Shown: positions 36,331 through 48,146, counted from the first letter of the stretch. The stretch is 64,000 nt of DNA from Thinopyrum elongatum (GCA_011799875.1 CM022303.1:65118171-65182170), one strand, 5' to 3'. Notes: a model not told the origin generated them from the sequence alone. Numbers and translations: made by a program.

Positions 36331-37391
36331 TCACATTAAACAAGATCCAGATATAATATTCATGCTCAACGCAGGCACCAAATAACAATTATTTAGGTCT
36401 AAAAATAATCCCGAAGGTAGATGTAGAGGTAGCGTACCGACGGCGATCACATCGACCTTGAAACCATTCCCGATGCGCATCGTCACCTCGTCCTTAGCCA
36501 ATCTTCGTTTAATCCGCAGCTCTTGTTTTGAGTTACAAATATGAGCAACCGAACCAATATCAAATACCCAGGCGCTCCTACGAGCACTAGTAAGGAACAC
36601 ATCAATAACATGTATATCAAATATGCCTTTGTTCACTTTGCCATCCTTCTTATCCGCCAAATACTTGGGGCAATTTCGCTTCCAGTGACCACTCCCTTTG
36701 CAGTAGAAGCACTCAGTTTCAGGCTTAGGACCAGCTTTGGGTTTCTTCGTGGGAGCGGCAACCTGTTTGTCGTTCTTCTTGAAGTTTCCCATCTTTTCCT
36801 TGCCCTTTTTCTTGAAACTAGTGGTCTTGTTAACCATCAACACTTGATGCTCCTTCTTGATTTCTACCTCCGCCGATTTCAGCATCGCGAAGAGCTCGGG
36901 AATAGTTTTCTCCATCCCTTGCATATTATAGTTCATCACGAAGCCTTTGTAGCTTGGTGGCAGTGATTGAAGAACTCTGTCAATAACACTCTTAGGTGGA
37001 AGTGAGATTCCCAACTGAGTCAAGTGGTTATGATACCAAGACATTTTGAGTATGTGTTCACTGACAGAACTATTCTCCTCCATCTTGCAGATATAGTACT
37101 TTTTGGAGACTTCATATCTCTCAACCCGGGCATTAGCTTGAAATATCAACTTCAGCTCTTGGAACATGTCATATGCTCCATGACGTTCAAAACGTCTTTG
37201 AAGTTCTGGTTCTAAGCCGTAAAGCATGGCACACTGAGCTATAGAGTAGTCATCAGATGGAGCTTGTCAGACATTCATAACATCTGCTTGAGCTGCTGCA
37301 GCAGCTGCATCAACTAGCGGTGCATCAAGGACATAATTTTTCTGTGCAGCAATGAGGATAATCCTTAAGTTATGGACCCAGACTGTGTAGT
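36331..37391 (-). pseudogene. Copia gag (Angela-like), 5' end missing
   Basis: The stretch 36331-37227 encodes the UBN2/Retrotrans_gag-type capsid region and a nucleocapsid CCHC knuckle (CFYCKGSGHWKRNC) followed by the start of protease sequence. The frame extends upstream past a TGA (37267-37269) to the CACTA boundary at 37392. The start codon is not present. A stop near 36331 separates it from the GAG-pre-integrase stretch in the same frame. Confidence 0.85.
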
Positions 37392-37621
37392 CACTACTAG
37401 GGAAAAGCTTACTAGTAGCGCGGGTTTAATGCCTACTAGTAAAGCGCTACAGCTATTTCTTAGCAGTAGCGCCGGTAACACGCGCTACTGCTAAGACGTA
37501 TAGGCGTAGCGTGTATTGTATCCAGCGCTAACTATTAGTAGCGTGCTTCCAATCCGGCGCTACTAGTATTCTGTTTTTCATTTTTTTTTATTTTTAGTGT
37601 ATTTATACGCCGTTATACAAA

Positions 37622-39678
37622 CTAGCAAAGTGGCCCGCTCATCACGCGGGCTAGTATTTAATATAGTTTGGTTGAAATAAGTTCATGTTTACCAGCTCTT
37701 TGGGCTGGTCGTGAAGTGGCGATTTTAGGGATGTAAGAGTTGCCCATTTAATGTTTCAGGGAAATATCTAGAGGCTATTCTGTTGCTGAACTTTTTTAGT
37801 GCTACGTGCACGAATCCACAAATTTGCCTAATGCAGTTGCAGTGATGTGTACGTGGTGTGTGGCTGGCTTGACAATCCCATTGAGGCGTCTTAGAGTTTC
37901 TTATTTTTAGTATATAGTGTTTTCATGAGAAGTATCACATGCATCAAATTTGAGTCAATATGGGTGATTTTTTAATGATTATATTTTATTGTTCATATTC
38001 CCATGAAGTATATGTTAGTCTGGACTTTTTTTATAGTTGTCGTCCACATTATCTAGGGAAAATGTATTGTTCATATTCCCATGAATTATATGTTAGTATG
38101 GATTTTATTGTTGCCGTCCATATACATCTACTGCCGTAGGATCCAAAACCTCCTGATGTGCCTACTCCGACGGCAGCAACATTGCAACCAAGATCAAGGA
38201 AGTTGGTGGATCGAAGGCAGAACCGGGCAGCCAGGATTGATGAAGCTAGTGGATCGAAAGCTCAGACATGGAGTGAGAATAGTGGTCGGGAGAAGAGTTT
38301 TTTTTACCCTGGAGAAGGAGATCGGGAATTGATGCCTTCAACATAGGATTCCATTTGCTCTCCTTAACTTAAGAACGAAGGACATCGATCCGAGCTTGTC
38401 TTAATGTAGTAGCTATAATTGTCACCGTGGGAAGGCAAGTCATCAATAATAATGCTTATGTGGGCAGCATGGTGACCACATGTGAGGACTCCCGGTGTAG
38501 TTCTTATGCTACTACAACCTGACAATCGTGTCTGACAAATTAGTATCAACGAAACTGTAAGAATTACCCACTTTGATCAATTATATCCCCGTCGATCAAT
38601 TCATCATATGGAGGGCAATGCATATTCTTTTACAATATTCTTACAAAAGTCTGTCCGTGAAGCCAACATTCACATGGACACCCCATCCATACATATGCTG
38701 CCACATGTGCTCCTCATCCAAATATTTGAGTTAGTTCAACCTTCCATAGGCTTGAATGTTATTTTCTCTGCTCGTCTCGCTTGGAAACCATGTACAATGA
38801 TCCTGATGTAGGAAGGGTATGATGATATTTTGCTGATTAGCAATTAAACGACCAGATATCATGTCCTTTATCTCATGCTCTGTGGGAGGTTGTTGCACAT
38901 TAGTTGCCTGCAGTGTCGTCCAGATATTTTGCAAGTTTTTCAACTTGGAGATATCTCTACATTACGCAGCTTCATCCTTTTCATCAATATGAAGCCTAAT
39001 GACCACGCGAGCCGCGTGGGAGGAGCCAAAGCAAGCTCGTGGATGGATTCCGGTGCATGCAAACATGTGAAGCTGTTTTTTTGTCATGTACGTGAAGCTA
39101 AATTCAAATATGTGAAGCTGTTTTTTTACATGTACGTGAAGCTAGCTTGAAAGGACTACGGGCTGATTGATCTATTTTTTACTTGGCCGATCTATTTATT
39201 TTTACCTGGCAGATCTATCTTTTTTTTTAAAGGGTGTGATGACAGATTGATCTATTTTTAGGGGGTCGGGGTCGATCCATTTAGCAGTTTTTTTTTACAT
39301 ATACGTGAAGAGGTTTGATCAGTATACTTACATGTATGTGAAGCTAATTTGATTTTTTTTGGGGGCTGATGCACCTTTTTTTAACTTGGAGGCTGGTCGG
39401 TCCTATTTTTTATGGAGGGAGTGGGGGCTGATTGATCTAGCACAACGCTTGTAGTTTTTTTAATCTTTATTTAGGATTGAGCCACCGCAGGTACAGGCTA
39501 AAGAAAGTTGTAGTTTTTTTTTTAGATGGAGCGCTCTTAGATCTAATCCATTAATTCTGTCTTTTAAGTTATGGGTCCATCAAATCAACGACCAGATGTT
39601 TCTAATTATTGTGGTAATTTCTAGATTATTTATCTTTTTTATGATTAACCCATCAAGCACTTTTTATATATAAATAGA
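37622..39678 (-). mobile_element. Non-autonomous Helitron (2057 bp) with a preserved empty site
   Basis: On the minus strand it starts TCTATTTATATATAAAAAG at 39678 and ends CTAG at 37622. A GC-rich hairpin (stem GCCCGC/GCGGGC, 7-base loop, 37633-37651) lies 7 bases before the CTAG. It sits between host A and T: left flank gttatacaaa (to 37621), right flank ttttgatacag (from 39679). The same flanks are joined without the insert at 40007-40027. No Rep/helicase gene is present. Inside are short unrecognised open frames (38081-38332, 38731-38943), possibly captured fragments, and short repeats of a CATGTACGTGAAGCT type near 39080-39140 and 39290-39350. Confidence 0.85.
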
Positions 39679-40231
39679 TTTTGATACAGTACCAATTAAG
39701 AGGTTGTTATATCATTATGTCCATGATGAATTAATATATCATTGTGAGGAAGAAACATGGATTAGATTCATTTGGATGAATCAAAAGTTGAATTAGGACG
39801 ATGATCGTACTAATTCAACTTCTGGTCACTTTTGATCCATCCACATGAATCTAATCCGCGTTCGTTCTACCAATGATATAATAACTAATCATGTATAGCA
39901 GTAGCGCGTGTTACCGGCGCTATTGCTAATGTAAATATTAGTAGCGTGCTTCTAATCCGGCGCTACTAGTATTCTGTTTTTCATTTTTTTAGTGTATTTA
40001 TACGCCGTTATACAAATTTTGATACAGTACCAATTAAGAGGTTGTTATATCATTATGTCCATGATGAATTAATATATCATTGTGAGGAAGAAACATGGAT
40101 TAGATTCATTTGGATGAATCAAAAGTTAAATTATGACGATGATCGTACTAATTCAACTTTTGGTCACTTTTGATCCATCCACATGAATCTAATCCGCGTT
40201 CGTTCCACCAATGATATAATAACTAATCATG
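39679..40231. repeat. Tandem duplication of CACTA subterminal sequence
   Basis: Copy 1 is split by the Helitron (about 37459-37621 plus 39679-39893). Copy 2 is uninterrupted (about 39894-40231). Both carry the sequence ending in ataactaatcatg. They differ by scattered substitutions, so the duplication predates the Helitron insertion. Confidence 0.85.
39759..39857. repeat. Foldback hairpin in duplicated CACTA sequence (copy 1)
   Basis: The arm ggattagattcat...gttgaattag pairs with the complementary right arm. There are two mismatches in the outer 28 bp, a 9-10-base one-sided bulge and a 13-base loop (gacgatgatcgta). The same structure recurs at 40097-40195. Confidence 0.75.
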
Positions 40232-40479
40232 ATCATAATAACAAATTATCATGATAATCATGATCAACATCATCATCATATTAATATAAAAACTCTTGCA
40301 TCATATCATCACCAACAACAGTAGCTAATAATCATCATAGTCATTACCACCAACACTATTTAATCATCATAGTCATTGTGTAGCTATCTAATCATCACCA
40401 ACACTAGCCAATAATAATCATCATAGTCATTACCACCAACACTAGCTATTTAATCTTCAAACTCATTCTAGCTAGCTAA
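40232..40479. repeat. CAT/ATC-rich repeat tract downstream of the B3-like gene
   Basis: Imperfect repeats of a unit containing aatcatcatagtcatt and accaccaacactagc occur at about 40324-40455, after a palindromic stretch of ATCATGAT words (40222-40265). It lies just after the stop codon of the minus-strand gene, so it would be its 3' untranslated region or downstream flank. Confidence 0.6.
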
Positions 40480-41707
40480 TCACTCCTGCCGCTCTCTCAC
40501 AGGTAAAATAGCATAAAACATGTGTAGCACTCCTGCTTCATCATATTGGAGAATGCAGATGAACCTTTCTCCTAATTGTGGGCCGTGCTTCTGATTGCTG
40601 CCCCCTAGTACTTCTCTGCTGCGATCCTTCACAATTTTGCTCCAGTCTTTGACTATTAAGGCTTGATCCCTTTGAGAAATCATGAATGCACTCATGTGCA
40701 ATGTAGGATGTCTTGGCCGTAAGCTAATCATCATCATGCGACCTTTAGGCTCGATCCAACGAGGCACAACATTCATCGGGAGTCCCTGTTGAAGAACATC
40801 GTAGTAACATACTTAGCAATGAAGTTTAGCTCAAAAAATAATGTATGCAAAACATGCACTGAGGACAAATAGTAAAAATCTTAACATCTTTCCTAAATAG
40901 ATGTGACCGTAGTTCAGTACGCACACTAGTGGTCGCTCGTATCGAGTACTAATATTTCGAAGTCCATGAAAATAACCTGTCTTGACAGTATCAAGATCCT
41001 CAAGCCATGAAACATAATGACTTATCTCCATGCAGTTTAGTTCAGCCCCGGGACAGTCGTAGGTGTTGTCTACCAAGAGCCGGACATGTTTGCTTGAATG
41101 GAAATAAGTTGTCAATAGAAATTAGTTCTCAACTATTTTTAAATAAACAATATAAATTCCTTAATAAATATGGTTGAGAAACTCACATATAGGTAGAACT
41201 GGAGGCGTCTGCACATCGACCCAGATGTCGATATTATCTTCAATTTCATCTTCCGGACGAATATCAAAGGTGATAAGCATATTAGGCTCAAATGCATACG
41301 CCTTGCATAGTGCTTTCCAATTTGAGCATTCAAAATAGGAGTAGGTCTCTGCATTGTATAATTTTACGGCAAAAGTATAACCATGCTCGGTCCTCAACTG
41401 AACTCTCTTTACCTCCATACTGTTCATAGTTCTGAAACCAATCTTATCCAAGACATAAAATTATGCATGGCAGGGGATACGCTAGTAGAATTGTAAAAAA
41501 TTAAAATTATAAGTTGAAGCAAAAGAAGCAGAAGTCATGCTTAATTATGAAAAAAGACTTGTCGTTGTGACTTACAGTATCCACTTCGAAGGTCTCATCC
41601 AGCATGATGCTGAAGCGCCTACCACCAACTAGGTGAGGCCTGTCGCATAGGCCGCGCTCATCTTCGCAGTATTCGGACATAACGAATTCCCTTTCGTCGT
41701 CAGACAT
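40480..41707 (-). CDS. B3-domain-like gene, four or more exons, next to CACTA
   Basis: Minus-strand exons with plausible splice signals are about 41576-41707 (donor GTAAGT), 41187-41431 (donor GTGAGT), 40886-41092 and 40480-40785 (acceptor TTCAACAG, ends at TGA). The second exon encodes a stretch resembling the B3 DNA-binding fold: a basic strand, GYTFAVKLYN, a small central segment with SNWKALCKAYAFEPN, then LITFDI. The last exon has no domain I recognise. The first exon begins MSDDEREFVMSEYCEDE. The true start may lie further upstream beyond the Fatima-like insertion. B3 proteins are plant transcription factors, but this weak match and the transposon setting suggest a captured or transposon-carried copy. 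Exons are open, so it may be functional. Confidence 0.45.
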
Positions 41708-42384
41708 TTCCTATGTTCATAGTTGAAACGTTGAAAATCGATCGAAGGCAACTACCAGGAAACTCAAAATACAAAAATTCGGCAGGACCTTTGCTAAAGA
41801 CAGGACATATCGAGCGCCTGAAATTTTCCGGAACGGAAACGAATCAACATTTCGGCAAAACATAGGCCACTCGGAGGTACATTGCAAACAAGAACACCAA
41901 GACATCCTCTATATTGAGAATGCATCATCATCGACATCAATGACATGGCGACTAGCACTAGCATTTTCATTATCGACATTTACAACACATTATCATCTAT
42001 ATCAACAACATGGGGATTTGGCTATTCTCACCTAGAGGTATTAAGGGGTCAGCGACGGGGACGACTGCGGGGATGAGACAGGGGCAAATACTTGATTTCT
42101 GCATAAAAAAAAACAAAATATATTCTATCAACATGTATCTGAGTAGTCTTTAATCACTTATGTTCTGAAGCATAACTAAATTTGCCTGCTTACTGCTTAC
42201 TTCTATTCATAATACCTACAAATTTTCTATTCTTAATACCTACATATGTCATGGCATTGCGATACATTTCTATATTGAAAATTTTGTATACCTAAACAAT
42301 TTCTATTACTAAAATTTCTATTCAAAAGACCTAAAATTTCTATTACTAAATTTGTATACCTACATTCTACAAGAACGAGAACAG
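41708..42384. other. A/T-rich stretch upstream of the B3-like gene
   Basis: No gene is recognised. The content is intron- or promoter-like, with short repeats of a tttctattactaaaa/cctaaa kind around 42290-42360. Confidence 0.4.
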
Positions 42385-42476
42385 AGAAGGGATGGATGGA
42401 GGGAGGGAGAGGAGGGGGGAGGAAGGAGGGAGGGAGGGAGGGAGAGGAGGGGGGAGGGAGGAGGGAGGGAGGGAGG
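42385..42476 (+). repeat. (GGGA)n-type polypurine microsatellite
   Basis: About 92 bases are almost purely G and A, with repeated GGGA and GGAGG units. It ends 5 bases before the Fatima-like LTR. On the minus strand it is a CCCT-rich tract upstream of the B3-like gene. Confidence 0.9.
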
Positions 42477-42481
42477 ACGGG

Positions 42482-42960
42482 TCAGGGAGTCCTGGATTTA
42501 GGGGTCCTCGGGCGTCCGAACTACTGAAGGTGGGCCGGACTGATGGGCCGTAAAGATAAAAGCAGAAGGTCATCCCCCGTGTCCAGATAGGACTCCTATG
42601 TATGTAAAAAGGCAAGATAGATGTCCGGATGTAATGATTCCTTCTTCCCCAAGTCATCCCTGTACAACCCTAGGCCCCCTCCGGCGTGTATATAAGACGG
42701 AGGGTTAAGTCCATATAAGCTAGCAGAATCATATTAATCATAGGCTAGGCTGCTAGGGTTTAGCCATTACAATCTCGAGGTAGATCAACTCTTGTAACCC
42801 TATATTGATCTAGATCAATCAAGCAGGAAGTAGGGTATTACCTCGATAGAGAGGGCCTGAACCTGGGTAAATATCATGTCCCCAGTCCCTTGTTACCATC
42901 AATCCTTAGACGCACAGCTTGGGCACCCCTACCCGAGATCTGCTTGTTTTGACACTGACA
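42482..42960 (+). repeat. 5' LTR of the Fatima-like element
   Basis: This is a 479-bp LTR with a TATA box GTATATAAG at 42688-42696. Its second base is C instead of G, breaking the usual TG start. The following bases atggtgctttcattg occupy the primer-binding position; I cannot assign the tRNA. Confidence 0.9.
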
Positions 42961-43008
42961 ATGGTGCTTTCATTGTGAGCTCCGCTGTGTATTCGCGAGA
43001 AACGGTCG

Positions 43009-44769
43009 GTGGCTCGTCTCGTCATCAACGACGACATCACCTTCGGAAAAAGCCTGGCCCCTGGCCAGGTCCTCCAGCTCGGCGGGTTCACCATATGCGC
43101 CCGCGTGGCCGTCAAGCCGACCGCATCCCCCGCAGTCATCGAGCATCACTCCTACATCGGCCTCGAACACTCCGAAAACGCGAATCCGGCAGTTACCTCA
43201 TCCTTAAACGAGGTGCTAGATCGCATGGCGGCCCTGGGGCACTCAGCAACCAATGATCGGATCAGGCTTAAAGCCGGCCAGGGGGAAGACAATTCCACCC
43301 CGATCACTCACCTGGTGGCGGCCGTCGAGGAACGGGCCGAAGACACTTCTCCTCGTGAACCGAAGACCGGCTGTGTTCGGACCTCCGAACCCTTTGAGCC
43401 AAAAATCCTTCCTTCGGGCGGGACTCTACATCTTTCGAGCTTAGGGACAGTCACAGAGCCCGGGGAACGCTCAGATCCTGCCGGGCCCGAGTTGTCTACA
43501 CCGGAGGCTTTGCAAACCCCGGATACTATATTGGGTCGTTACTCAAATTATACCAAACCCAGCCACCACAATCAATACTCTCCAAGTAACTCTGGCCCTC
43601 CAAACATATGTGACTTAATGTACATGCGGTAGCAACCCCAGGAGACGGCCCATCACTTCTGGGCCAGGTTCCTACTTGTTAAAAACAAGATTAAGGTCTG
43701 CTGCGATGACGACGTGGTTCTAGTCTTTCACCGCAATTGCACGGACGAGGGAGTCCTGAACGCCCTCAACCGCCGTCGCGTACAAAGTTTCACAGAGTTG
43801 TCGCACTTAGTACGAAAGTACTGCGCCATGGAAAGTACTTGGAAGGCCCAGAATACTCACCTGGAACAGCCTGTCTTCGGACAATTTGCCGCTAAAGCAA
43901 AACAGACATACCCTAGCGGGGCATCCGATCATATGCCCGTCGGCAAGAAAAATAAACCTTTTACGGGATACAGGTCCGTTCTGGATGAACTCCTAGATAA
44001 ACTTTGCCCGATACATGCGACCCCTGGCATGATCCCAACTCACAGCCATCGAGCATGTTGGGTACTCCGGCATGTAGCTAAAAGTGGTGAAGCCATCCTC
44101 GCCACCGCAACTCTAGAGGAGGACAATTTTAACGTCCTCACGGTCTTCGAGACCTTCTCTTCCAATAACCAGTGCAAGAGAGCACTTCGCGAACTCACTG
44201 AGGTTCATCAAATAACCGCCGTAAGCCCATGGAACGACGCGGCAATTACTTTTACTGCCGATGACGAACCACGGGTCCGATCAGTCCGAGCCCCAGCCGC
44301 TCTTGTACTAAACCCAATAGTAGACGGCTTTAGCCTTACCAAAGTGCTCATGGACGGCGGCAGTTGACTTAACCTCATATACGAGGACACGCTCGAAATA
44401 ATGCAGGTCGATAAAACCTGCATTAAACAAAGTAACACAACCTTTCGAGGAATCATCCTTAGCCAGGAAGCCCGGTGTTCGGGAAGTATTAAATTCGACG
44501 TAGTATTCGGCACGCCTGAGAACTACAGGTCAGAAGAACTGCTCTTCCACATTGTCCCCTTCAACAGCGGATATCACGCCCTCCTTGGGCGAGACGCTTT
44601 CTCATGCTTTCAGGCTGTACCCCATTACGGGTGCATGAAGCTTAAAATGGCAGGGCCCAATGGAATAATCACAGTCATAAGTGATCCGGACAGAGCACTC
44701 CGTGCCGAAAACAAAACCGCATCCTTGGCCCTAGAGGCACTATCCGAAGCCTTTGCGGCTGAAGAATAA
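43009..44769 (+). pseudogene. Fatima-like gag and protease
   Basis: The frame (1) runs through a gag region with the FWARFLLVKNKIK motif after a TAG at 43630-43632, an intact stretch 43714-44367, and the protease active site LMDGGS followed by a TGA (44365-44367). It ends with YHALLGRDAF and a TAA at 44767-44769. Gag builds the particle and the protease matures it. Only nonsense changes were seen in this part, and the natural start may lie upstream of the first ATG used here. The gag core around 43540-43640 looks short compared with Tat-1, so an internal deletion is possible. Confidence 0.75.
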
Positions 44770-44787
44770 ACCACCTTACGATCCACG

Positions 44788-46117
44788 GTGGACAAGGATG
44801 ATGTAGTCCTTGATAAAAGATCTAAATCTACCTCCTTCAAGCCAGCAGATGAAATTATCAAATTTCAGGTGCATCCGACGGACCCTAATAAAACAGCATC
44901 CACTGCCACACAGCTGGACCCGATGGTAGACACAGCTTTGCACGCATTCCTACGAGAAAACTGGGATATATTCGCCTGGCATCCTTCAGACATGCCTGGG
45001 ATCCCACGCAGGCTGGCCGAACACAGCCTCAACATCATCAAAGGGTTCAAACCGGTCAAGCAATCATTGCGACGATTTTTCGAACCCAAAAGACAACCTA
45101 TGGCGGAGGAGCTAGCCAAACTACTGGAAGCCGGATTCATTAGAGAAATTAAACACCCGGATTGGCTAGCCAATTTGGTCATGCTACCGAAGAAGGACAA
45201 ATCCTGGCACCTCTCTGTCGATTTTAAAGACCTAAACAAGGCTTGCCCTAAGGATTCATCAGATCATCGACGCAACAGTAGGACATGACTCATTATGCTT
45301 CCTCGACGCTTACTCCGGATACCATCAGATAAAAATGAAGGAATCCGACCAGGCCGCGACGACGTTTATCACTCCGTATGGGCCCTTCTGCTTCAACACT
45401 ATGCCCTTTGGGCTCAAAAACGCTGGTGCCACGTATCAACGCATGATTCAAACATGCTTAGAGAAATAAATTTGCAAGACAATGGAGGCATACGTGGACG
45501 ATGTAGTCATCAAGACTAAACGCATCAAAACACCGGTGGACGATCTCCGCCTCATGTTCGATAACCTCCGAACATATGACATACGGCTCAATCCAGAAAA
45601 AATAGTCTTCGGCGTTCCGGCCGGAAAGATGTTAGGGTTTATCATCTCCCATAGAGGAATTGAAGCGAACCCAGCTAAAATCCGAGCCCTGTCACAGCTG
45701 GCCACGCCAACCGATCTAAAACAAGTCCAAAAGCTAGCAGGGTGCGTAGCGGCCTTAAGTCGCTTCATCTCCAGACTGGGAGAGAAAGCATTACCACTTT
45801 ATAGACTGCTAAGGCGCACGGACAACTTTGAATGGACGGATGCGGCCACATCCAGACTTGAAGAAATAAAGACCCTATTAGCGGGCAATCCAATCCTAGC
45901 CGCTCCAAGTGGTGGCGAGCCAATGTTGCTTTATATCTCAGCGACTCACCAAGTCGTAAGTGCTATGCTCGTCATCGAACAAGAGGAAGAGGGACATAAA
46001 TTCCCTCTCCAAAAACCAGTCTACTATGTATCAGAGGTTCTCACACCGTGCAAGTCACGATACCCCCATTATCAAAAAATTGCCTATGCGGTGTTCATGG
46101 CATCTCGGAAGCTCTGA
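44788..46117 (+). pseudogene. Fatima-like reverse transcriptase
   Basis: The first part (44788-45257) has DWLANLVM, then VDFKDLNKACPKD. There a deletion of roughly 20 bases near 45255 removes the PFPLPR-type motif and shifts the frame. The second part carries LDAYSGYHQIKM, FGLKNAGATYQR, a TAA after CLEK (about 45468) and the catalytic YVDD (near 45488-45499). It ends at a TGA (46115-46117) inside the RNase H hinge. Confidence 0.85.
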
Positions 46118-48146
46118 CACTACTTTAAAGAGTGTTCGATTACAGTGGCATATGAAGTACCACTTAATGATATTATAAACAACAAGGACGCCACGGGCCG
46201 CATAGCCAAATGGGCCATCGAGCTCTTGCCATTCGAAATAACATACAAACCACGCCGGGCTATTAAATTTCAGGTGTTGGCTGACTTCGTCGCAGAATGG
46301 ACAGAAGCCGAACTCCCTAAAGAGTACGGGGCATATTCCCACTGGACCATGTATTTCGATGGCTCAAAAATGCTAGCCGGACTGGGGGCTGGCATCATCT
46401 CGACATCTCCCACAGGGGATATAGTCCGCTACGTACTACAAATCATGTATACGGACTCAAACAATGCTGCCGAATATGAGGCGCTACTGCATGGTCTCCG
46501 CATGGCCGTATCCATGGGCATACAATGCCTAGAGGTGCGCGGAGACTCAAACCTCGCAATATCTCAGGTAAATGGAGAATTCGATGCGAAAGATCCAAAA
46601 ATGGTGGCTTATCAAAACGCCATATTAAAAATATCGGCTCGGTTTGAGGGGCTCGAATTTCACCATGTGGCTCGGGACAGTAATCAGGTAGCGGACATAC
46701 TCGCTCGCATGGGCGCCAAGCGCGACCCGGTCCCGCCTAACACCTTTGTAGAAAGGCTGTTCAAGCCATCCGTAATATGGCAGGACGAGAGCAGAGACGC
46801 TAATTCAGACCCGATAACACCCCCACCAGCCGAACTTAATACAAATGTCATCGGGGATTCGGATATGGAAATAACACCTGCGGTTCATGAGATCATGGCC
46901 GTCATCGCTCCTTGGACTGAACCCTTCCTGGCCTACCTTAATAGGCAAGAGCTCCCCGATGATCAAAATGAGGCCCGTCGCATAGTTCGGCGTTCTAAAG
47001 CCTATAAAGTTCACGAAGGTGAACTATACAAGAAAAGCACTACTGGTGTTCTCCAACGGTGCATCTCTGAAGAGGAGGGACGGCAACTTTTAGCTGAAAT
47101 ACACGCTGGTATGGGTGGCCATCATGCCGCAGCTCAGGCTCTCGTAAGCAAGGCTTTCCGAATAGGTTTCTTCTGGCCAATAGCCCGAGCAGATGCACAA
47201 GCCCTAGTCCAACATTGTGTTGGATGCCAGCTTTTTGCCAATCAAAGTCATATGCCTCCCACCGCCCTGAGAACCATCCCCATTACTTGGCCTTTTGCGG
47301 TCTGGGGGCCGGATATGGTCGGACCCCTTAAAGGGGGAAGCCACAAAAAGAAATATTTACTGGTCATGGTGGATAAATTCACTAAATGGATAGAAGCCAA
47401 ACCAGTAAAAACGGCTGAAGCAGGGCCAGTGATAGACTTTATATCCGGCGTAGTACACCGTTATGGTGTCCCACATAGTATTATCACAGATAATGGCTCC
47501 AACTTTACAGCCGACTAGGTGAAAAACTGGTGCACCAAGTTAGGCATTAAACTTGATTATGCCTCCGTGTACCACCCTCAAACAAATGGTCAAGTCGAAC
47601 GGGCCAATGGCTTAATAATGAGCGGCAATAAACCCCGACTGGTGCGCTCCCTACGGGAGTCAGATAAACACTGGGTTGAGGAGCTTGACTCCGTACTCTG
47701 GGGGCTGCGGACCACAACTAACCGGACAACCGGATACACACCTTTTTTTCATGGTGTACATCGCAGAGGCTGATTTGCCCTACGACATTATTCATGACTC
47801 ACCTCGAGTGCGAATGTACGAAGAGCGAGAGGCCGAGCTCGATCGGCAAGATGACCTAGAAGGCCTTGAAGAGGAGCGTGATATCGCACAAGCTCGTTCC
47901 GCATTCTATCAGCAACAGGCTAGGCGATACCAGAGCAGAGAAGTGCGGGCCAAAACATACAATGTTGCCGAACTTGTTTTACGCCTCCCGGAGAAGAAAA
48001 AGGATAAGCTCAAACCAAGATGGGAGGCCCCCTTCATCATTGACGAAGTTCTCACCGGAGGAGCCTATCACCTTCAAAATGCATCAGACAATCGCCTTGA
48101 GCCGAATCCATGTAACACTGCTAGGCTCCGACGATTCTATGGATAG
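46118..48146 (+). pseudogene. Fatima-like second RNase H and integrase
   Basis: The additional RNase H (about 46330-46720) shows MYFDGS, NNAAEYEALLHG and GDSNLAISQ. The integrase follows with HHCC residues (GGHHAAAQALV...C..C), then D in WGPDMVGPL, D in DNGSNF and E in NGQVERANG. A TAG (47516-47518) splits it. A run of seven T (47743-47749) appears one base too long and shifts the frame for the C-terminal domain, which ends in NTARLRRFYG at 48146. Same layout as Tat-1, which supports a shared Tat ancestry. Confidence 0.85.

Larger units (their letters stand above)
7910..37391 (-). mobile_element. Angela/WIS/BARE-like Copia retrotransposon, split by nested insertions
   Basis: On the minus strand the element reads, from the right: gag (to about 37390), GAG-pre-integrase, integrase core, [Tat-1 inserted at 11465-35238], integrase C-terminal linker, reverse transcriptase, RNase H, polypurine tract, 3' LTR (7910-9668). 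The order and the LTR terminus (T-G-A-T-GGAAATATGCCC on the minus strand) fit the BARE/WIS/Angela group. The 5' LTR and the gag start are missing because a CACTA end interrupts gag at 37392. I found no continuation further right. Confidence 0.85.
37392..40231. mobile_element. CACTA transposon end with subterminal repeats, holding a Helitron
   Basis: CACTACTAGGGAAAAGC is a typical Triticeae CACTA terminus, preceded by a candidate 3-bp target copy agt (37389-37391). The next 180 bp repeat AGTAGCGC and its complement GCGCTACT many times in both orientations, as expected of CACTA subterminal transposase-binding repeats. The opposite TAGTG end was not found, so the true extent is unknown and may include the sequence up to 42481. 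The region contains a tandem duplication and the Helitron described separately. Confidence 0.65.
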
